Shown here piece by piece: positions 1 through 8,710 of a stretch of DNA of 64,000 nucleotides. This stretch comes from Neorhizobium petrolearium (GTDB taxonomy: Bacteria > Pseudomonadota > Alphaproteobacteria > Rhizobiales > Rhizobiaceae), in contig NZ_JAGGJW010000010.1 in assembly GCF_017873175.1 (NCBI RefSeq), positions 62,001 through 126,000 of the forward strand, in the 5' to 3' direction. Below the pieces are notes generated by a model that saw only the letters and a program-made list of their open reading frames with translations, was not told the origin of the DNA and ran no database searches. Both the position numbers and the translations under genes were made by a program. Position 1 is the first letter of the stretch; every line of letters begins with the position of its first letter.

Positions 1-1888
1 GAAGACCTCGATCGCCACGGTATCCATCAGCGGCGAGCTTCCGGACAAGCTGGAGGCGATCGCCCGGGCCGGTTTCGACGGTGTCGAGATTTTTGAGAAC
101 GACTTCCTGGCCTTCGACGGCAGTCCGCGTGATGTCGGGCGCATGGTGCGCGATCTCGGGATGGAGATCACGCTGTTCCAGCCGTTTCGCGATTTCGAAG
201 GCATGCCGGAAGAATTCCGAGCCCGTACCTTCGACCGCGCGGAACGCAAGTTCGATGTGATGCAGGAACTGGGCGCCGACCTTCTGCTTGTCTGCTCCAA
301 CGTTTCCGGCGTGTCGCTCGGTGGGATAGACCGGGCGGCGGCCGATTTCCGCGAACTGGGCGAGCGGGCGGCGAAACGTGGCCTGCGGGTCGGCTATGAG
401 GCGCTGGCCTGGGGGCGGCATATCAGCGATCATCGCGACGCCTGGGAGATCGTGCGGCGTGCCGATCATCCCTCGATCGGCCTGATCCTCGACAGCTTCC
501 ACACGCTGTCGCGCAAGATCGACACGAATTCGATCCGCTCCATTCCGAAGGACAAGATCTTCATCGTTCAGCTGGCGGATGCGCCACTGATCGACATGGA
601 CCTGCTCTACTGGAGCCGTCATTTCCGCAACATGCCGGGTGAGGGCGACCTTCGGGTCGCCGAATTCGCCGCCGCCGTCGCCGATACGGGCTATGACGGC
701 TATCTGTCGCTCGAGATCTTCAACGACCAGTTCCGGGGCGGCTCGACGCGCGAGATCGCGGCCGACGGCCATCGTTCGCTGATCTATCTGGGCGACCAGG
801 TAGCGCGCCGCGAAAAGGCGACGGGACTGACCGTGCCGCCCATGCCCGACCGGGCGGTGATCGGAGAGGTGGGGTTCATCGAATTCGCCACCGACGAGGA
901 TGATGCCGCCGGCCTGGTGGACCTGCTGAAGACAATGGGCTTCAAGAAGACCGCTGTCCATCGCAGCAAGAAGGTAAACGTCTATCAGCAGGGGGCGATC
1001 CGGCTGCTGGTCAATACCGAGGACGCCGGCTTCGCCAGCGCGACCCAGGCGATCCACGGAACGTCGGCCTATGCGGTGGCGTTGGCGGTTGACGACGCCC
1101 AGGCCGCGCTGTCGCGCGCGGTCGCGCTCAATGCGGAGCCCTTCAGCCAGGCGGTGGCGGCCGGCGAGCTCGACATTCCGGCCATCCGCGGCGTCGGCGG
1201 CGGGCTCATCTATCTGCTCGACGGCAAGAGCGATCTCGGCCGTTTCGCCGAGATCGACTTCGTCCCCGTGGAGGAAGAAACCGGCGTGCGCGATGCCGGC
1301 CTCGGGCGGATCGACCACCTCGCGCAGACCGTGGGCTACGACGAGATGCTCACTTGGATCCTGTTCTATACCTCCATCTTCGCGACCCATAAGTCGCCGA
1401 TGGTGGACATCATCGACCCCGCCGGCGTTGTGCGCAGCCAGGTGATCGAGAACGATAGCGGCAGTTTCCGCCTCACCATGAATGGCGCGGAAAACCGGCG
1501 CACGCTGGCGGGCCATTTCATCGCCGAGAAATTCGGTTCCGCGATCCAGCATATCGCCTTCGAGACCGATGACATCTTCGCGACCGCCGCCGCGCTCGAG
1601 GAAAACGGCTTCCGGCGATTGCAGATCTCGCCGAACTATTACGGCGACGTGGAGGCGCGGTTCGGGCTGGCCCCGGACCTCGCCGACCGGTTGCGGCGCG
1701 AGAACATTCTCTATGACCGCGACGAGCATGGGGAATATTTCCAGCTCTATAGCGAGACCTATGGCGAAGGTTTCTTCTTCGAGATCGTCCAGCGTCGGGC
1801 ATACCGGGGCTATGGCGCTCCAAACGCCATCTTCCGCATCGCCGCGCTGAAGAAACTGATCAGACCGGAAGGCATGCCTCAGCAATGA
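1..1888 (+). CDS. quiC: 3-dehydroshikimate dehydratase fused to an HPPD-like domain
   Basis: This enzyme dehydrates 3-dehydroshikimate to protocatechuate in quinate/shikimate catabolism. The reading frame is open from base 2, and base 1 is a G, so only the AT of the start codon seems to lie outside the window; the protein would be 629 residues, the usual length of the fused form. The N-terminal ~270 residues are a sugar-phosphate-isomerase TIM barrel carrying the dehydratase. The rest is a double VOC domain like 4-hydroxyphenylpyruvate dioxygenase, with the metal triad apparently intact at H440, H518 and E595. Its stop overlaps the next start by 4 bases. The aroQ gene at 7604 supplies its substrate. 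The function of the C-terminal domain in this family is unclear. Confidence 0.88.
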   Translation, partial: KTSIATVSISGELPDKLEAIARAGFDGVEIFENDFLAFDGSPRDVGRMVRDLGMEITLFQPFRDFEGMPEEFRARTFDRAERKFDVMQELGADLLLVCSNVSGVSLGGIDRAAADFRELGERAAKRGLRVGYEALAWGRHISDHRDAWEIVRRADHPSIGLILDSFHTLSRKIDTNSIRSIPKDKIFIVQLADAPLIDMDLLYWSRHFRNMPGEGDLRVAEFAAAVADTGYDGYLSLEIFNDQFRGGSTREIAADGHRSLIYLGDQVARREKATGLTVPPMPDRAVIGEVGFIEFATDEDDAAGLVDLLKTMGFKKTAVHRSKKVNVYQQGAIRLLVNTEDAGFASATQAIHGTSAYAVALAVDDAQAALSRAVALNAEPFSQAVAAGELDIPAIRGVGGGLIYLLDGKSDLGRFAEIDFVPVEEETGVRDAGLGRIDHLAQTVGYDEMLTWILFYTSIFATHKSPMVDIIDPAGVVRSQVIENDSGSFRLTMNGAENRRTLAGHFIAEKFGSAIQHIAFETDDIFATAAALEENGFRRLQISPNYYGDVEARFGLAPDLADRLRRENILYDRDEHGEYFQLYSETYGEGFFFEIVQRRAYRGYGAPNAIFRIAALKKLIRPEGMPQQ

Positions 1889-2778
1889 CCATCAATACAA
1901 TCGATTCCCGCCGCGTCGAATGCGTGGTGCGGACGAGCGACCAGCTTGGCGAAACGCCGCTGTGGTGCGAACGCAGCAACAAACTGTGGTGGCTCGACAT
2001 CGAAAAGCCGAAACTGCAGAGCCTCGACACGGCCACCGGTCGTCACGACATCCAGGACTTTCCGGAGGCGACCTATGTCGGAAGCCAGGTGCTAACGAAA
2101 TCGGGCGGTCATCTTCTCGCTCGCGATCTCGATCTGCTGCTGCGCGCCGAAGACGGCAGGCTTCAGCCCTTCGTCACCGTTGAGCGAGGCGTCGACAATC
2201 GTCTCAACGACGGTCGAGTCGACCGCTGGGGCCGCCTGTGGATCGGCACGATGGACAACGAACTGCACCGGCCGAACGGCGGATTGTACCGCGTTGATGC
2301 AACGGGCGGCGTGGAAAAGCTGTTTGGCGACGTGATCGTCAGCAACGGTATCGCGTTTTCGCCGGATGGCCGCCGTTTCCATTTCACCGATACGCGTCGC
2401 TACATCAGCTATGTTTTCGACATGGATCCCGAGGACGGCGAGATCAGTGGGCGCCGTGTCTTCGCCGACTATTCGGCGACCGGCGATCGGCCGGACGGGG
2501 CGTGTTTCGACGCCGATGGCGGCTTGTGGACGGCCTTCTTCGCGGGCGGTCGCGTGGTGCGCTACGCGCCGGACGGGAGCATCGACACCGTTGTGCCGCT
2601 GCCGACCACGAACCCGACCTGCGTCTGCTTCGGGGGCCCCGACTATGGGACGCTCTACATCACGACCGCCGCGAAGTTCTTGTCGGTCGAACAGCGGGAC
2701 AAGGAGCCGTTGGCTGGAGCGGTGTTCGCCGTCGAGGGGTTGGCCCAGGGACTGCCTGAGAACCGGTTCGGCATTTGA
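1885..2778 (+). CDS. SMP-30/gluconolactonase family protein
   Basis: This is a 297-residue six-bladed beta-propeller of the SMP-30/regucalcin/gluconolactonase family, which are metal-dependent lactonases. The four metal ligands of the family are visible as E23 (LGETPLW), N108 (LNDGR), N154 (SNGIAF) and D204 (RPDGAC). It overlaps quiC by 4 bases and is followed after 29 bases by a TRAP binding protein, so it belongs to the quinate operon. A lactone substrate such as a quinate-derived lactone would fit, but the sequence does not show the substrate. Confidence 0.85.
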   Translation: MTINTIDSRRVECVVRTSDQLGETPLWCERSNKLWWLDIEKPKLQSLDTATGRHDIQDFPEATYVGSQVLTKSGGHLLARDLDLLLRAEDGRLQPFVTVERGVDNRLNDGRVDRWGRLWIGTMDNELHRPNGGLYRVDATGGVEKLFGDVIVSNGIAFSPDGRRFHFTDTRRYISYVFDMDPEDGEISGRRVFADYSATGDRPDGACFDADGGLWTAFFAGGRVVRYAPDGSIDTVVPLPTTNPTCVCFGGPDYGTLYITTAAKFLSVEQRDKEPLAGAVFAVEGLAQGLPENRFGI

Positions 2779-2807
2779 TCAAAAGAGGATTTGAGGAGGA
2801 AAAATCC

Positions 2808-3794
2808 ATGAGAGACATGACAAGACGCCAGTTGCTCGCGGGCTCGGCGATGGCGGCGGCAATGATCGGCCTGCCGCGGATGGCCCTGGCGGCGACCAAG
2901 CTGCGGTTCGCGGATGTGACGACCGAGGATGCGCCGCGTTCGCAGGCGCTGCTCAACATCTTCGCGAAGGAACTCGGCGCCGACTACGAGTTCACGCCCT
3001 TCTTCAACTCGACTCTGTTCCGTCAGGGAACGGAACTCGTTGCCGTCCAGCGCGGTAATCTCGACATGGCCCTTCTGCCGCCGTCCGATTTCGCCAAGCA
3101 GGCACCCGAATTCGACATTCTTGGCGCGGCCTATGTCGTCCGGGATTCCGCGCACCTATCGCGCATTTTCGACAGCGAGATTGGCGCCGAATTCCGCAAG
3201 AGCGCGCGCGAAAAGCTCAATGTCGAAATCCTCGCTCCCGCCTATTACGGTCGTCGCCAACTCAATTTGCGCGGCAAGAACAAGGTAATGAACCCGGAGG
3301 ACCTCGCGGGCGTCAAGCTGCGCATGCCCGGTGGCGAAAGCTGGCAGTTCCTGGGCAAGTCGCTCGGCGCCAACCCGGTAGCGATGGACTATGCCGAGGT
3401 CTATACCGGCCTGCAGACCGGCGCGATCGATGGGCAGGACAATCCCTTGCCCAACGACAAGATCATGAAGTTCTACGAAGTGACGAACCAGATCGTGCTG
3501 ACCGGCCACAATGTCGGTTTCGGTCTGCTGCTGATCAACGCGAAGGTCTTCAATGGTCTGTCGGCGGACGAGCAGTCGCGCATGCGGGACCTGGCGAAGA
3601 AGGCCTTCGCCTGGAGCACGGCGGAATACGAAAAGCAGGAAGCCGAACTCGTCGACTTCTTCAAGCAGCAGGGGCTCGACGTCTATGTGCCGGATGTCGA
3701 CGCCTTCCGCGCCCATGCGCAGAAGGAATATCTGGCGTCATCGCTGTCTAGTTCCTGGCCGGCGGGCATGCTGGAGCGGATCAACGCCCTCTGA
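2808..3794 (+). CDS. dctP: TRAP transporter substrate-binding protein (DctP family), copy 1
   Basis: This 328-residue periplasmic binding protein captures an organic acid for a TRAP transporter. I chose the ATG at 2808 because GAGGAGGA at 2793-2800 sits just upstream and the protein then starts with a Tat-like signal (RRQLLAGSAM), followed by A-rich hydrophobic sequence and cleavage near ALAA. The family carboxylate-binding arginine lies in KLRMPGG. It is closely related to copy 2 (4698), sharing long stretches around MPGG..WQFLG and YTGLQTGAIDGQDNPLP. Only one DctQ/DctM pair is visible, so the two binding proteins may share it. Context suggests quinate, shikimate or a related hydroxy acid. 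Confidence 0.88.
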   Translation: MRDMTRRQLLAGSAMAAAMIGLPRMALAATKLRFADVTTEDAPRSQALLNIFAKELGADYEFTPFFNSTLFRQGTELVAVQRGNLDMALLPPSDFAKQAPEFDILGAAYVVRDSAHLSRIFDSEIGAEFRKSAREKLNVEILAPAYYGRRQLNLRGKNKVMNPEDLAGVKLRMPGGESWQFLGKSLGANPVAMDYAEVYTGLQTGAIDGQDNPLPNDKIMKFYEVTNQIVLTGHNVGFGLLLINAKVFNGLSADEQSRMRDLAKKAFAWSTAEYEKQEAELVDFFKQQGLDVYVPDVDAFRAHAQKEYLASSLSSSWPAGMLERINAL

Positions 3795-3837
3795 GGTTCG
3801 AGGGGCGGCCGGATCAGCTGAAACGGCCGCTTCTCAG
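3791..3837. terminator. Possible bidirectional terminator between convergent genes
   Basis: Nested inverted repeats lie between the end of the first dctP and the end of the GntR gene: CTGAG (3791-3795) with CTCAG (3833-3837), and GCGGCC (3805-3810) with GGCCGC (3825-3830). There is no clear T run. The location between converging genes supports termination; the structure alone is moderate evidence. Confidence 0.4.
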
Positions 3838-4488
3838 CACATGGCTGGTTCCGTTGTGGACATGTTCCGCGAGGATCGCCTGGGCCCTGGAGACGTCGCG
3901 CTTCAGGGCAAGTTCGAAGAGCTTGCGGTGGTCGTCGGCGACGGCCTGTCCACGAAAGCTCTCCGCCAGAAGGTGATATCGCAGGAAGCGGTCGAAGACC
4001 GTGGAAAGCATCGCCATTAGGCTGGCGGACCGGCAGGCCGAGACGAGCGCCAGATGGAATTCCCAGTCGTAGCGGACCCAGTCGACGGTGCGCACGCTTT
4101 CGCCCTGCAGCAGGCCACGCTCGATGGCGGCGAGCTTGTGATGGGCGGCGACGAGACGGGCCTCCCAGTCTAGGTCACCCTCGGCGAAGGAGGTCCGCAA
4201 GGCATGGCCTTCGAGCAGGATGCGCAGATCGGCAAGCTCAAGGAGTTCGGCGCGGGTGGCGGGGCTGACGATGAAGCCGCGCTGACCCTCGGCGACGACC
4301 AGAGTTTCGGCCGCGAGGTGATTAAGGATCTCGCGCAAGGTCGAGGCGCTCACGGCGTATCGCTCGCGCACCTGCTCGATCTTCAGTCGGGATCCCGGGG
4401 GGAGCGCGCCGGAGATGATGTCGGCGCGAATGCGCCTGTGGGCATTCTCGCCCGTGGTTTCGGTCGGCGGAGCGGCGGAGACGGTCAT
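3814..4488 (-). CDS. GntR family regulator, FCD subfamily
   Basis: This 224-residue regulator has an N-terminal winged helix (about residues 15-75, with the recognition segment ERYAVSASTLREIL) and a C-terminal all-helical FCD ligand domain. FCD domains often bind organic acids. The ATG at 4488 is preferred over the longer frame because it follows an AGGGAA site and removes an AT-rich, non-coding-looking leader. It is divergent from the second dctP, with a 209-base shared promoter region that holds a palindrome in a promoter spacer (4586-4600). It probably controls the TRAP/quinate genes in response to a substrate or intermediate. Confidence 0.85.
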   Translation of the reverse strand: MTVSAAPPTETTGENAHRRIRADIISGALPPGSRLKIEQVRERYAVSASTLREILNHLAAETLVVAEGQRGFIVSPATRAELLELADLRILLEGHALRTSFAEGDLDWEARLVAAHHKLAAIERGLLQGESVRTVDWVRYDWEFHLALVSACRSASLMAMLSTVFDRFLRYHLLAESFRGQAVADDHRKLFELALKRDVSRAQAILAEHVHNGTSHVLRSGRFS

Positions 4489-4579
4489 CCAGCATTCCCT
4501 TTTTGGGTTTGCAGGATATCGGATGAAAATAAAAATGCCAGATAGAAGCAAAAATATATGGTGATCTGTCTGCTATCGA

Positions 4580-4607
4580 TTGACTTAAATGAACCATTTA
4601 GTACAAT
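4580..4607 (+). promoter_or_regulatory. Sigma-70-like promoter with a palindromic operator in its spacer
   Basis: TTGACT (4580-4585) and TACAAT (4602-4607) are separated by 16 bases. The spacer contains TAAATG-AAC-CATTTA (4586-4600), a perfect 6+6 inverted repeat. The site is about 90 bases upstream of the second dctP, in the region shared with the divergent GntR gene. Binding there would block RNA polymerase directly. The promoter match is good; the identity of the binding protein is inferred from position. Confidence 0.55.
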
Positions 4608-4697
4608 TTGTGTATCGGCAAATCTGGAGGATGGCCGAGGGAATGAGGGAAGGTCGATCCGCAAGGCGCGGTAACGACCGCAGAGGAGGATAAATCC

Positions 4698-5687
4698 ATG
4701 ACATTCGAACTGACCCGGCGCCATTTCCTTGGCGCTAGTGCGGCGCTGGCCGGTGGCGCGCTCGCCCTGCCGTCCCTGGCGCAGGACAAGACGGAACTGA
4801 AGTTCTCCGCGGTGTTCTCCGAGCAGGATATCCGCGCAAACATGATCAAGATGTTCGCGGAAGCCGTCAGCGGTTCCTTCAATGTCCAGCCTTACTACGG
4901 CGGCACGCTGTTCAAGCAAGGGACGGAACTCGTAGCGCTTCAGCGCGGCAACCTGCAGATGGGCAATATCGCGCCGCAGGACATTTCCAAGCAGATCCCG
5001 GAATGGTCGGTACTGACCTCGGCCTATCTGTTCCGCGATGCCGCACATCTGACGGCCTTCTTCGCCAGCGATCTCGGGGCTGAATTCAAGCAGATGGCCG
5101 AGGGCAAGCTCGGCATCCATATTCTCGGCCCGACTTATTTCGGCGCGCGCCAGGTTGGGCTGAAGCCGAGCAAGAAGATCAATACGCCGGCCGACATGGC
5201 GGGCATCAAGCTGCGCATGCCCGGCGGCGACGCGTGGCAGTTCCTCGGCGAGGCGCTCGGCGCCAACCCGGTGCCGTTGGCCTATGCGGAAGTCTATACC
5301 GGGCTACAGACCGGCGCGATCGACGGGCAGGACAATCCGCTTCCCAACGTCAAGAACATGAAGTTCTACGAAGTCATGTCGCAGATCGTGATGACGTCCC
5401 ATCTCGTCGGCTATGACCTGCTCACGGTCTCTTCGGAGGTCTGGAAAGCCATGGATGCGGACACGCAGAAGGCCTTCCAGCAGGCGGCCGACAAGGCCAT
5501 GGCCTGGAGCCAGGAGCAGCACCTCGCCCAGGAACAGTCGTTGGTCGAGGAGTTCAAGGCGGCCGGGCTCGATATCTACGCACCCGATATCGATGCATTC
5601 CGCAAGTTCGCCCAGGACAAGTACCTGGGGTCCGATCTGGCGAAATCCTGGCCGGCGGGCGTCCTGGAAAAGGTCGCCGCGATCTGA
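4698..5687 (+). CDS. dctP: TRAP transporter substrate-binding protein (DctP family), copy 2
   Basis: This 329-residue periplasmic binding protein has a twin-arginine-type leader (TRRHFLGASAALAGGALALP, cleavage near LAQ) and the DctP fold with KLRMPGG carrying the substrate-binding arginine. GAGGAGGA at 4683-4690 fixes the ATG at 4698. It heads the dctP-dctQ-dctM-aroQ gene run and is separated from dctQ by a strong terminator-like hairpin at 5733. It is a recent paralogue of the dctP at 2808, and the GntR gene lies between the two. The likely ligand is quinate/shikimate or a similar polyhydroxy acid, inferred from context. Confidence 0.9.
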   Translation: MTFELTRRHFLGASAALAGGALALPSLAQDKTELKFSAVFSEQDIRANMIKMFAEAVSGSFNVQPYYGGTLFKQGTELVALQRGNLQMGNIAPQDISKQIPEWSVLTSAYLFRDAAHLTAFFASDLGAEFKQMAEGKLGIHILGPTYFGARQVGLKPSKKINTPADMAGIKLRMPGGDAWQFLGEALGANPVPLAYAEVYTGLQTGAIDGQDNPLPNVKNMKFYEVMSQIVMTSHLVGYDLLTVSSEVWKAMDADTQKAFQQAADKAMAWSQEQHLAQEQSLVEEFKAAGLDIYAPDIDAFRKFAQDKYLGSDLAKSWPAGVLEKVAAI

Positions 5688-5732
5688 TCAGGCCTCGAGC
5701 TGATTCAGCTATCCACACAAGAGATGCGGTGT

Positions 5733-5761
5733 GTCCGGCGCGTCGCGCGCCGGACTTTCTT
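5733..5761 (+). terminator. Strong hairpin between dctP and dctQ (partial terminator)
   Basis: GTCCGGCGCG (5733-5742) and CGCGCCGGAC (5746-5755) form a perfect 10-bp stem with a TCG loop, followed by TTTCTT. This is a good rho-independent terminator or mRNA-stabilising hairpin. Lying after the binding-protein gene and before the membrane subunits, it would give more DctP than DctQ/DctM, a stoichiometry common for binding-protein transporters. Confidence 0.7.
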
Positions 5762-5775
5762 ATCGGGAGGAATTC

Positions 5776-6276
5776 GTGACGGACAAATTGCGATTCATCG
5801 GCGGTTGGCTCAGACGCCGCGCCGAGAACCTGCTGGCGCTGATGCTGCTGGCGATGTTCGTGGCCTTCCTGCTGCAGATCCTCTTCCGCTATGCCCTCAA
5901 TCTCTCTGTTGGGTGGACCAACGAACTGAGCGTGGTCTTGTGGATGTGGATCGTGCTGTTCGGTTCGGCCTTCGTCATCCGCGAGATCGATGAAATCCGC
6001 TTCGACCTGCTGTGGGCGGGCGCGACGGGCCGGGTGCGGCGGGCCATGCAGATCGTGTCGTCGCTCGCGCTTGTCACCTTGTTCGGCATCTCGCTGCCCG
6101 GCGTCATCGACTACGTCAGCTTCATGAAGGTCGAGAGCACCGCCTACATGAAGATCCGTTTCGACCATCTCTATTCGATCTACGTGGTTTTCGCCGTGGC
6201 GATGATCATCCGTTACGTCTGGCTCGGCGTGCAGGCCCTTCGGTCCGCGCCGGTCGACGATGACGACATCCACTGA
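5776..6276 (+). CDS. dctQ: TRAP transporter small permease DctQ
   Basis: This 166-residue membrane protein has four predicted transmembrane segments and the DctQ pattern around FRYALNLSVGWTNELSVVLWMW. The GTG at 5776 is chosen because GGGAGG at 5765-5770 precedes it; the longer frame would run back into the terminator hairpin. It pairs with DctM, which starts 14 bases downstream, to form the sodium-dependent permease served by one or both DctP proteins. Confidence 0.88.
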   Translation: MTDKLRFIGGWLRRRAENLLALMLLAMFVAFLLQILFRYALNLSVGWTNELSVVLWMWIVLFGSAFVIREIDEIRFDLLWAGATGRVRRAMQIVSSLALVTLFGISLPGVIDYVSFMKVESTAYMKIRFDHLYSIYVVFAVAMIIRYVWLGVQALRSAPVDDDDIH

Positions 6277-6290
6277 ACAGGACCGGTTCC

Positions 6291-7592
6291 GTGAGCTCCA
6301 TCAGCCCCTTCTCCGCCTCGCTTGTCCTCATCACCGTCCTGGCCCTTGTCGGCATGCCGATCGGCCTGTCGATGATGGTCGGCTCGATCCTCTATCTCTG
6401 GATGGCAGGGCTCGATCTCGGCACGGTCGCCGAGCAGTTCCTCAACGGCATGTATTCGAACTACGTCATTCTTGCCGTGCCGCTGTTCGTGCTGGCCGCC
6501 GAATTCATGAATATCGGCTCGATGACCGAGCGGCTGCTGAGTTTCTGCAACCTCATCGTCGGGCGCTTCCGGGGCGGTCTGGCGCTCGTCAACGTTGTCC
6601 AGAGCATCATCTTCGCCGGCATGTCCGGATCGGCGATCGCCGACGCCGCCGGCACCGGCGGGCTGATGCATGCGATGATGACGAAGAACGGCCGCTATCC
6701 TTCGAGCTTCGCCGCCGCGCTGACCGCTGTCACCTCCGTCATCGGGCCGATCATTCCGCCATCGATCCCGATGGTGATTTACGCGCTCGTTTCGGATGCC
6801 TCGATCGGCTATCTCTTCCTCGCGGGCATGCTACCGGGCCTGTTGATGGCCTCTTTGCAGGCGCTGCAGATCTTCATCACCGCCAGCCGACGCAATTTCC
6901 CGGTGGAAGAGGCGGTCGCGCTGCGCGAGGTGCCGAAGATCACATGGCAGGCCCTGCCGGCGCTGATGATGCCGGTGATCCTGCTCGGCTGCATCTATAG
7001 CGGCATCACCACGCCGACCGAGGCCGCCGCGATTGCCGCCGGCTATGCATTGCTGGTGTCGACGGTGATCTATCGCAGCATCTCTCCTGCGCGCTTTTAC
7101 GAAGCACTTTCGAAAAGCGCCAAGACGACGACGACCATCGGCATGCTGATCGCCGGCTCGCTCGTCTTCAACTATGTCGTGACGCTCGAGAACATTCCCG
7201 ACAAGCTGCGGCTGGTGATGATGGGCTGGGATCTCGGGCCGATCGGTTTCCTGATCTTCGTCAACGTCGTGCTGCTGCTGTTTGGCTGCGTTCTCGAAGG
7301 CACGGCCATCCTGCTGATCATCGTGCCGGTCTTCATTCCGACGGCGCAGGCGCTCGGCATCGATCTCGTCCACTTCGGCGTCGTTGTCGTCGTCAACATC
7401 ATGCTGGGTCTAGTGACGCCACCCTACGGGCTGCTGCTGTTCATCGTCGCGAAGATCTCCGGCGCACCGATGCGGGCCATCGTGCGCGACGCCACCCCCT
7501 TCATCCTCTGGATGATCGTCTCGCTCGTTATTATCACATTCGTTCCCGACCTGGTGCTGTGGTTACCGCGCCTGCTCGGATATCAGGGCTAG
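6291..7592 (+). CDS. dctM: TRAP transporter large permease DctM
   Basis: This 433-residue polytopic membrane protein (about 12 helices) forms the ion-coupled transport channel of the TRAP system. Typical features include AGMSGSAIADAAGTGGLM, PPSIPMVIYALVSDAS and TPTEAAAIAAGYAL. It starts at GTG 6291, shortly after dctQ. aroQ begins 11 bases after its stop, so uptake and the first catabolic step are co-transcribed. Confidence 0.92.
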   Translation: MSSISPFSASLVLITVLALVGMPIGLSMMVGSILYLWMAGLDLGTVAEQFLNGMYSNYVILAVPLFVLAAEFMNIGSMTERLLSFCNLIVGRFRGGLALVNVVQSIIFAGMSGSAIADAAGTGGLMHAMMTKNGRYPSSFAAALTAVTSVIGPIIPPSIPMVIYALVSDASIGYLFLAGMLPGLLMASLQALQIFITASRRNFPVEEAVALREVPKITWQALPALMMPVILLGCIYSGITTPTEAAAIAAGYALLVSTVIYRSISPARFYEALSKSAKTTTTIGMLIAGSLVFNYVVTLENIPDKLRLVMMGWDLGPIGFLIFVNVVLLLFGCVLEGTAILLIIVPVFIPTAQALGIDLVHFGVVVVVNIMLGLVTPPYGLLLFIVAKISGAPMRAIVRDATPFILWMIVSLVIITFVPDLVLWLPRLLGYQG

Positions 7593-7603
7593 GATTGCAT
7601 AAC

Positions 7604-8053
7604 ATGACCGACAAGAAACCGATCTACGTGCTGAACGGACCCAACCTCAACCGGCTGGGTAAGCGCGAACCCGAAATTTACGGCACGACGACTCTGGCCG
7701 AGGTCGAGGCCCTGTGCCGCGAGGCCGCCGGCGACCGGCCGGTGGTCTTTTCCCAGACCAATAGCGAGGAAAAGCTGATCGATCTCGTGCATGAGGCGAT
7801 CGACGAAGGTGCGGCCATCATCATCAACCCGGCGGCCTTCACCTTCACCTCGCTCGCCCTGCTTGACGCGCTGAAGATGTTCAAGGGGCCGATCATCGAG
7901 TTCCACATCTCCAATGTCCATCGCCGGGAGTCGATCTATCATCACTCCTACGTCTCGATGACGGCGACGGCGGTCATGGCTGGCCTTGGCGCGCGGGGCT
8001 ATCCCGTCGCCATACGCGCCATTGAAGACCTGCTTGCCGAGCAGAAGCGTTAA
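7604..8053 (+). CDS. aroQ: Type II 3-dehydroquinate dehydratase
   Basis: This 149-residue enzyme dehydrates 3-dehydroquinate to 3-dehydroshikimate. The type II signature NGPNLNRLGKREPEIYG is present, with catalytic Y26 and loop arginine R21; the general acid is H101 in HISNVHRRE, with R108 following. The ATG at 7604 fits family length; the longer frame is a run-on from dctM. The context of TRAP importer and quiC indicates a catabolic rather than biosynthetic enzyme. An upstream quinate/shikimate dehydrogenase is expected but not in the window. The segments FSQTNSEEKL and NPAAFTFTS differ a little from the usual QSNHEGEL and NPGAYTHTS, so it is a divergent member. Confidence 0.88.
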   Translation: MTDKKPIYVLNGPNLNRLGKREPEIYGTTTLAEVEALCREAAGDRPVVFSQTNSEEKLIDLVHEAIDEGAAIIINPAAFTFTSLALLDALKMFKGPIIEFHISNVHRRESIYHHSYVSMTATAVMAGLGARGYPVAIRAIEDLLAEQKR

Positions 8054-8062
8054 CAGTTCCCT

Positions 8063-8076
8063 GCCGCTTCGGCGGC
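8063..8076 (+). terminator. Weak hairpin after aroQ
   Basis: GCCGC-TTCG-GCGGC lies ten bases after the aroQ stop codon. The stem is short with a UUCG-type tetraloop and no clean T run, so this is a weak terminator candidate. Confidence 0.3.
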
Positions 8077-8084
8077 GGATCTTC

Positions 8085-8510
8085 CGCTTTGCCGGTCCGG
8101 TCGGCGTGACGGACGGACGTTATGTGATGATGCACTATCCGCCCGACCTAAAGGCAGAGGGCATATACGAATACAGGCTGATGCCGCAGCATTTGAACGC
8201 ACCTTTTTCCATCGAAGAACTGAAGACAGCGAAGATGTCGCCGCCCTTCGATTTCACCCGAGACGTGCCGGTGATGCAGATAAGGGCCTTATCGGGGGCC
8301 GAGCGTACATCTCGGCCCTTCCAAGATCTTGGCTTCCGTCTCTATGACATGGACAGTGATCCGGATCAGAAGCAACCGGTCCGAAACTTGGAGGTAGAGG
8401 CGCATCTTTATGCCGGCCTTCGTGCATACATGCAGCGTCATGATGCTCCATCCGAATATTATGACTGGTTGGGGCTAGCACCATGCCGGGATAGCCGCAC
8501 TTGGCCGTGA
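8085..8510 (+). pseudogene. C-terminal fragment of a sulfatase-family protein
   Basis: From about 8085 the frame reads GPVGVTDGRYVMMHYPPD, LMPQHLNAPF, GFRLYDMDSDPDQKQPV and a helical end, which matches the last ~140 residues of type I sulfatases. The N-terminal catalytic half, including the formylglycine motif C/S-x-P-x-R, is absent, and upstream in-frame sequence is unrelated (it overlaps the end of aroQ in another frame). It is a truncated relic marking a rearrangement next to the 21-bp repeat at 8690. The following 180 bases (8511-8689) contain nothing I recognise. Confidence 0.6.
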
Positions 8511-8689
8511 AACTGGCCCTTCACTTAGTCTTTCCTGGCCAGCATATGTGTTGATCAAGCCAGAGCCGATAGCCGTGATGGGAAGGCGGATTTTCCGCTG
8601 TGCCCCCGCAATTCGTCATTCCAGCTAAGCTAAGTTCTTGGCTCGTCAACGAATCTGTTACAGAAGAAATTTGTAACAACAAGGTCTCC

Positions 8690-8710
8690 GGTTCGATTCC
8701 CTTCAAGACC
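8690..8710 (+). repeat. 21-bp direct repeat, copy 1 (tRNA T-loop-like)
   Basis: The 21 bases beginning GGTTCGATTCCC and ending TTCAAGACC recur exactly at 44337-44357 in the same orientation. GGTTCGATTCC resembles a tRNA T-arm, but the 3' stem does not pair with the 5' stem, so no intact tRNA is present. The last codons of the amidohydrolase gene overlap it. It may be an attachment-type site or recombination scar bounding ~35.6 kb. Confidence 0.6.

Noticed and set aside
8640-8710. A tRNA gene suggested by GGTTCGATTCC
   Set aside because: The T-stem does not pair after two positions, and no acceptor, D-arm or anticodon arm can be built around it. The same holds for the copy at 44337.
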